Shown in pieces: positions 21,442-21,551 of a stretch of DNA of 21,551 nt (the stretch's first letter is position 1; each line of letters begins with the position of its first letter). The DNA is from CALJUZ01 sp003387805 (lineage in GTDB: Bacteria > Bacillota > Limnochordia > Limnochordales > ZCTH02-B6). The stretch spans positions 1 to 21,551 of the forward strand of contig CALJUZ010000139.1 of assembly GCA_937975235.1 (NCBI GenBank), given 5' to 3'. The notes under the pieces are model-generated. The model was not told where the DNA came from, searched no databases, and saw only the letters and a program-made list of their open reading frames with translations. Both the position numbers and the translations under genes were made by a program.

Positions 21442-21467
21442 CCCGCGGGGCCGGAGCGCCCCGCGGG
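21442..21467. other. GC-rich hairpin between tuf and rpsJ
   Basis: CCCGCGGGG (21442-21450) and CCCCGCGGG (21459-21467) pair fully around an eight-base loop. No T-run follows on the minus strand, so it is not a standard terminator. It may partly separate tuf from rpsJ transcripts or stabilise mRNA ends. No clear promoter is visible in this 145-bp gap. Confidence 0.5.
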
Positions 21468-21501
21468 CAACCTCCCGCCTCATCGCCGCTGCGTATCGTC
21501 T

Positions 21502-21551
21502 TCAGGCGATAATCTTGGTGACGACGCCGGCGCCCACGGTGCGGCCGCCTT
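21502..21551 (-). CDS. tuf: Elongation factor Tu, C-terminal end (partial)
   Basis: Only the last codons are in the window. Read on the minus strand they give GGRTVGAGVVTKIIA followed by TGA (21502-21504), the typical C-terminus of bacterial EF-Tu domain 3. EF-Tu delivers aminoacyl-tRNA to the ribosome. Its place directly before rpsJ is the common str-S10 arrangement. The rest lies beyond the right edge. Confidence 0.93.
   Translation of the reverse strand, partial: GGRTVGAGVVTKIIA

Overview
The window is GC-rich chromosomal DNA from a Gram-positive (Firmicutes/Bacillota-type) bacterium. Three things point there. The ribosomal gene order S10-spc-alpha is followed by ecfA1-ecfA2-ecfT-truA-rplM-rpsI. 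A small KOW gene sits between map and infA. A ydaO-class c-di-AMP riboswitch is present. High GC, many GTG/TTG starts, and zinc-binding forms of L36, S14, L24 and adenylate kinase suggest one of the deep, often thermophilic, high-GC Firmicutes lineages (Symbiobacterium/Thermaerobacter-like). The species cannot be named from this sequence alone.

Layout. Positions 1-394 hold a 138-bp tandem repeat array, cut by the window edge and closed on its right by an inverted copy of the repeat junction. Positions 431-735 are a complete control region on the + strand: a sigma-A-type promoter, a c-di-AMP riboswitch, an intrinsic terminator and a Shine-Dalgarno site. This drives the only + strand gene, an opine (octopine/nopaline) dehydrogenase-family oxidoreductase (736-1884). 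Positions 1885-2302 are a gene-free convergent intergenic region with two short tandem repeat arrays and the intrinsic terminator of the minus-strand operon.

From 2303 to the right edge everything is on the minus strand. Reading in transcription order from the right edge: tuf (last 16 codons), rpsJ, rplC, rplD, rplW, rplB, rpsS, rplV, rpsC, rplP, rpmC, rpsQ, rplN, rplX, rplE, rpsZ (zinc S14), rpsH, rplF, rplR, rpsE, rpmD, rplO, secY, adk, map, a KOW-domain gene, infA, rpmJ, rpsM, rpsK, rpoA, rplQ, ecfA1, ecfA2, ecfT, truA, then a fresh promoter with a structured leader, rplM and rpsI. Genes are mostly 0-40 nt apart, with several stop/start overlaps. The cluster makes ribosomal proteins of both subunits, the RNA polymerase alpha subunit, IF1, the SecY channel, methionine aminopeptidase, adenylate kinase, a tRNA pseudouridine synthase and the energizing module of an ECF vitamin/metal transporter.

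Most worth a second look: (i) the c-di-AMP riboswitch placed in front of an opine dehydrogenase-family gene; (ii) ecfA1, whose conserved N-terminus lies in frame with rplQ and is separated from it only by a TGA, with no ATG/GTG/TTG available until after the A-loop; (iii) the 138-bp repeat array with its perfect 28-bp inverted terminus; (iv) the rplM promoter and multi-hairpin leader, whose -35 box contains the truA stop codon.
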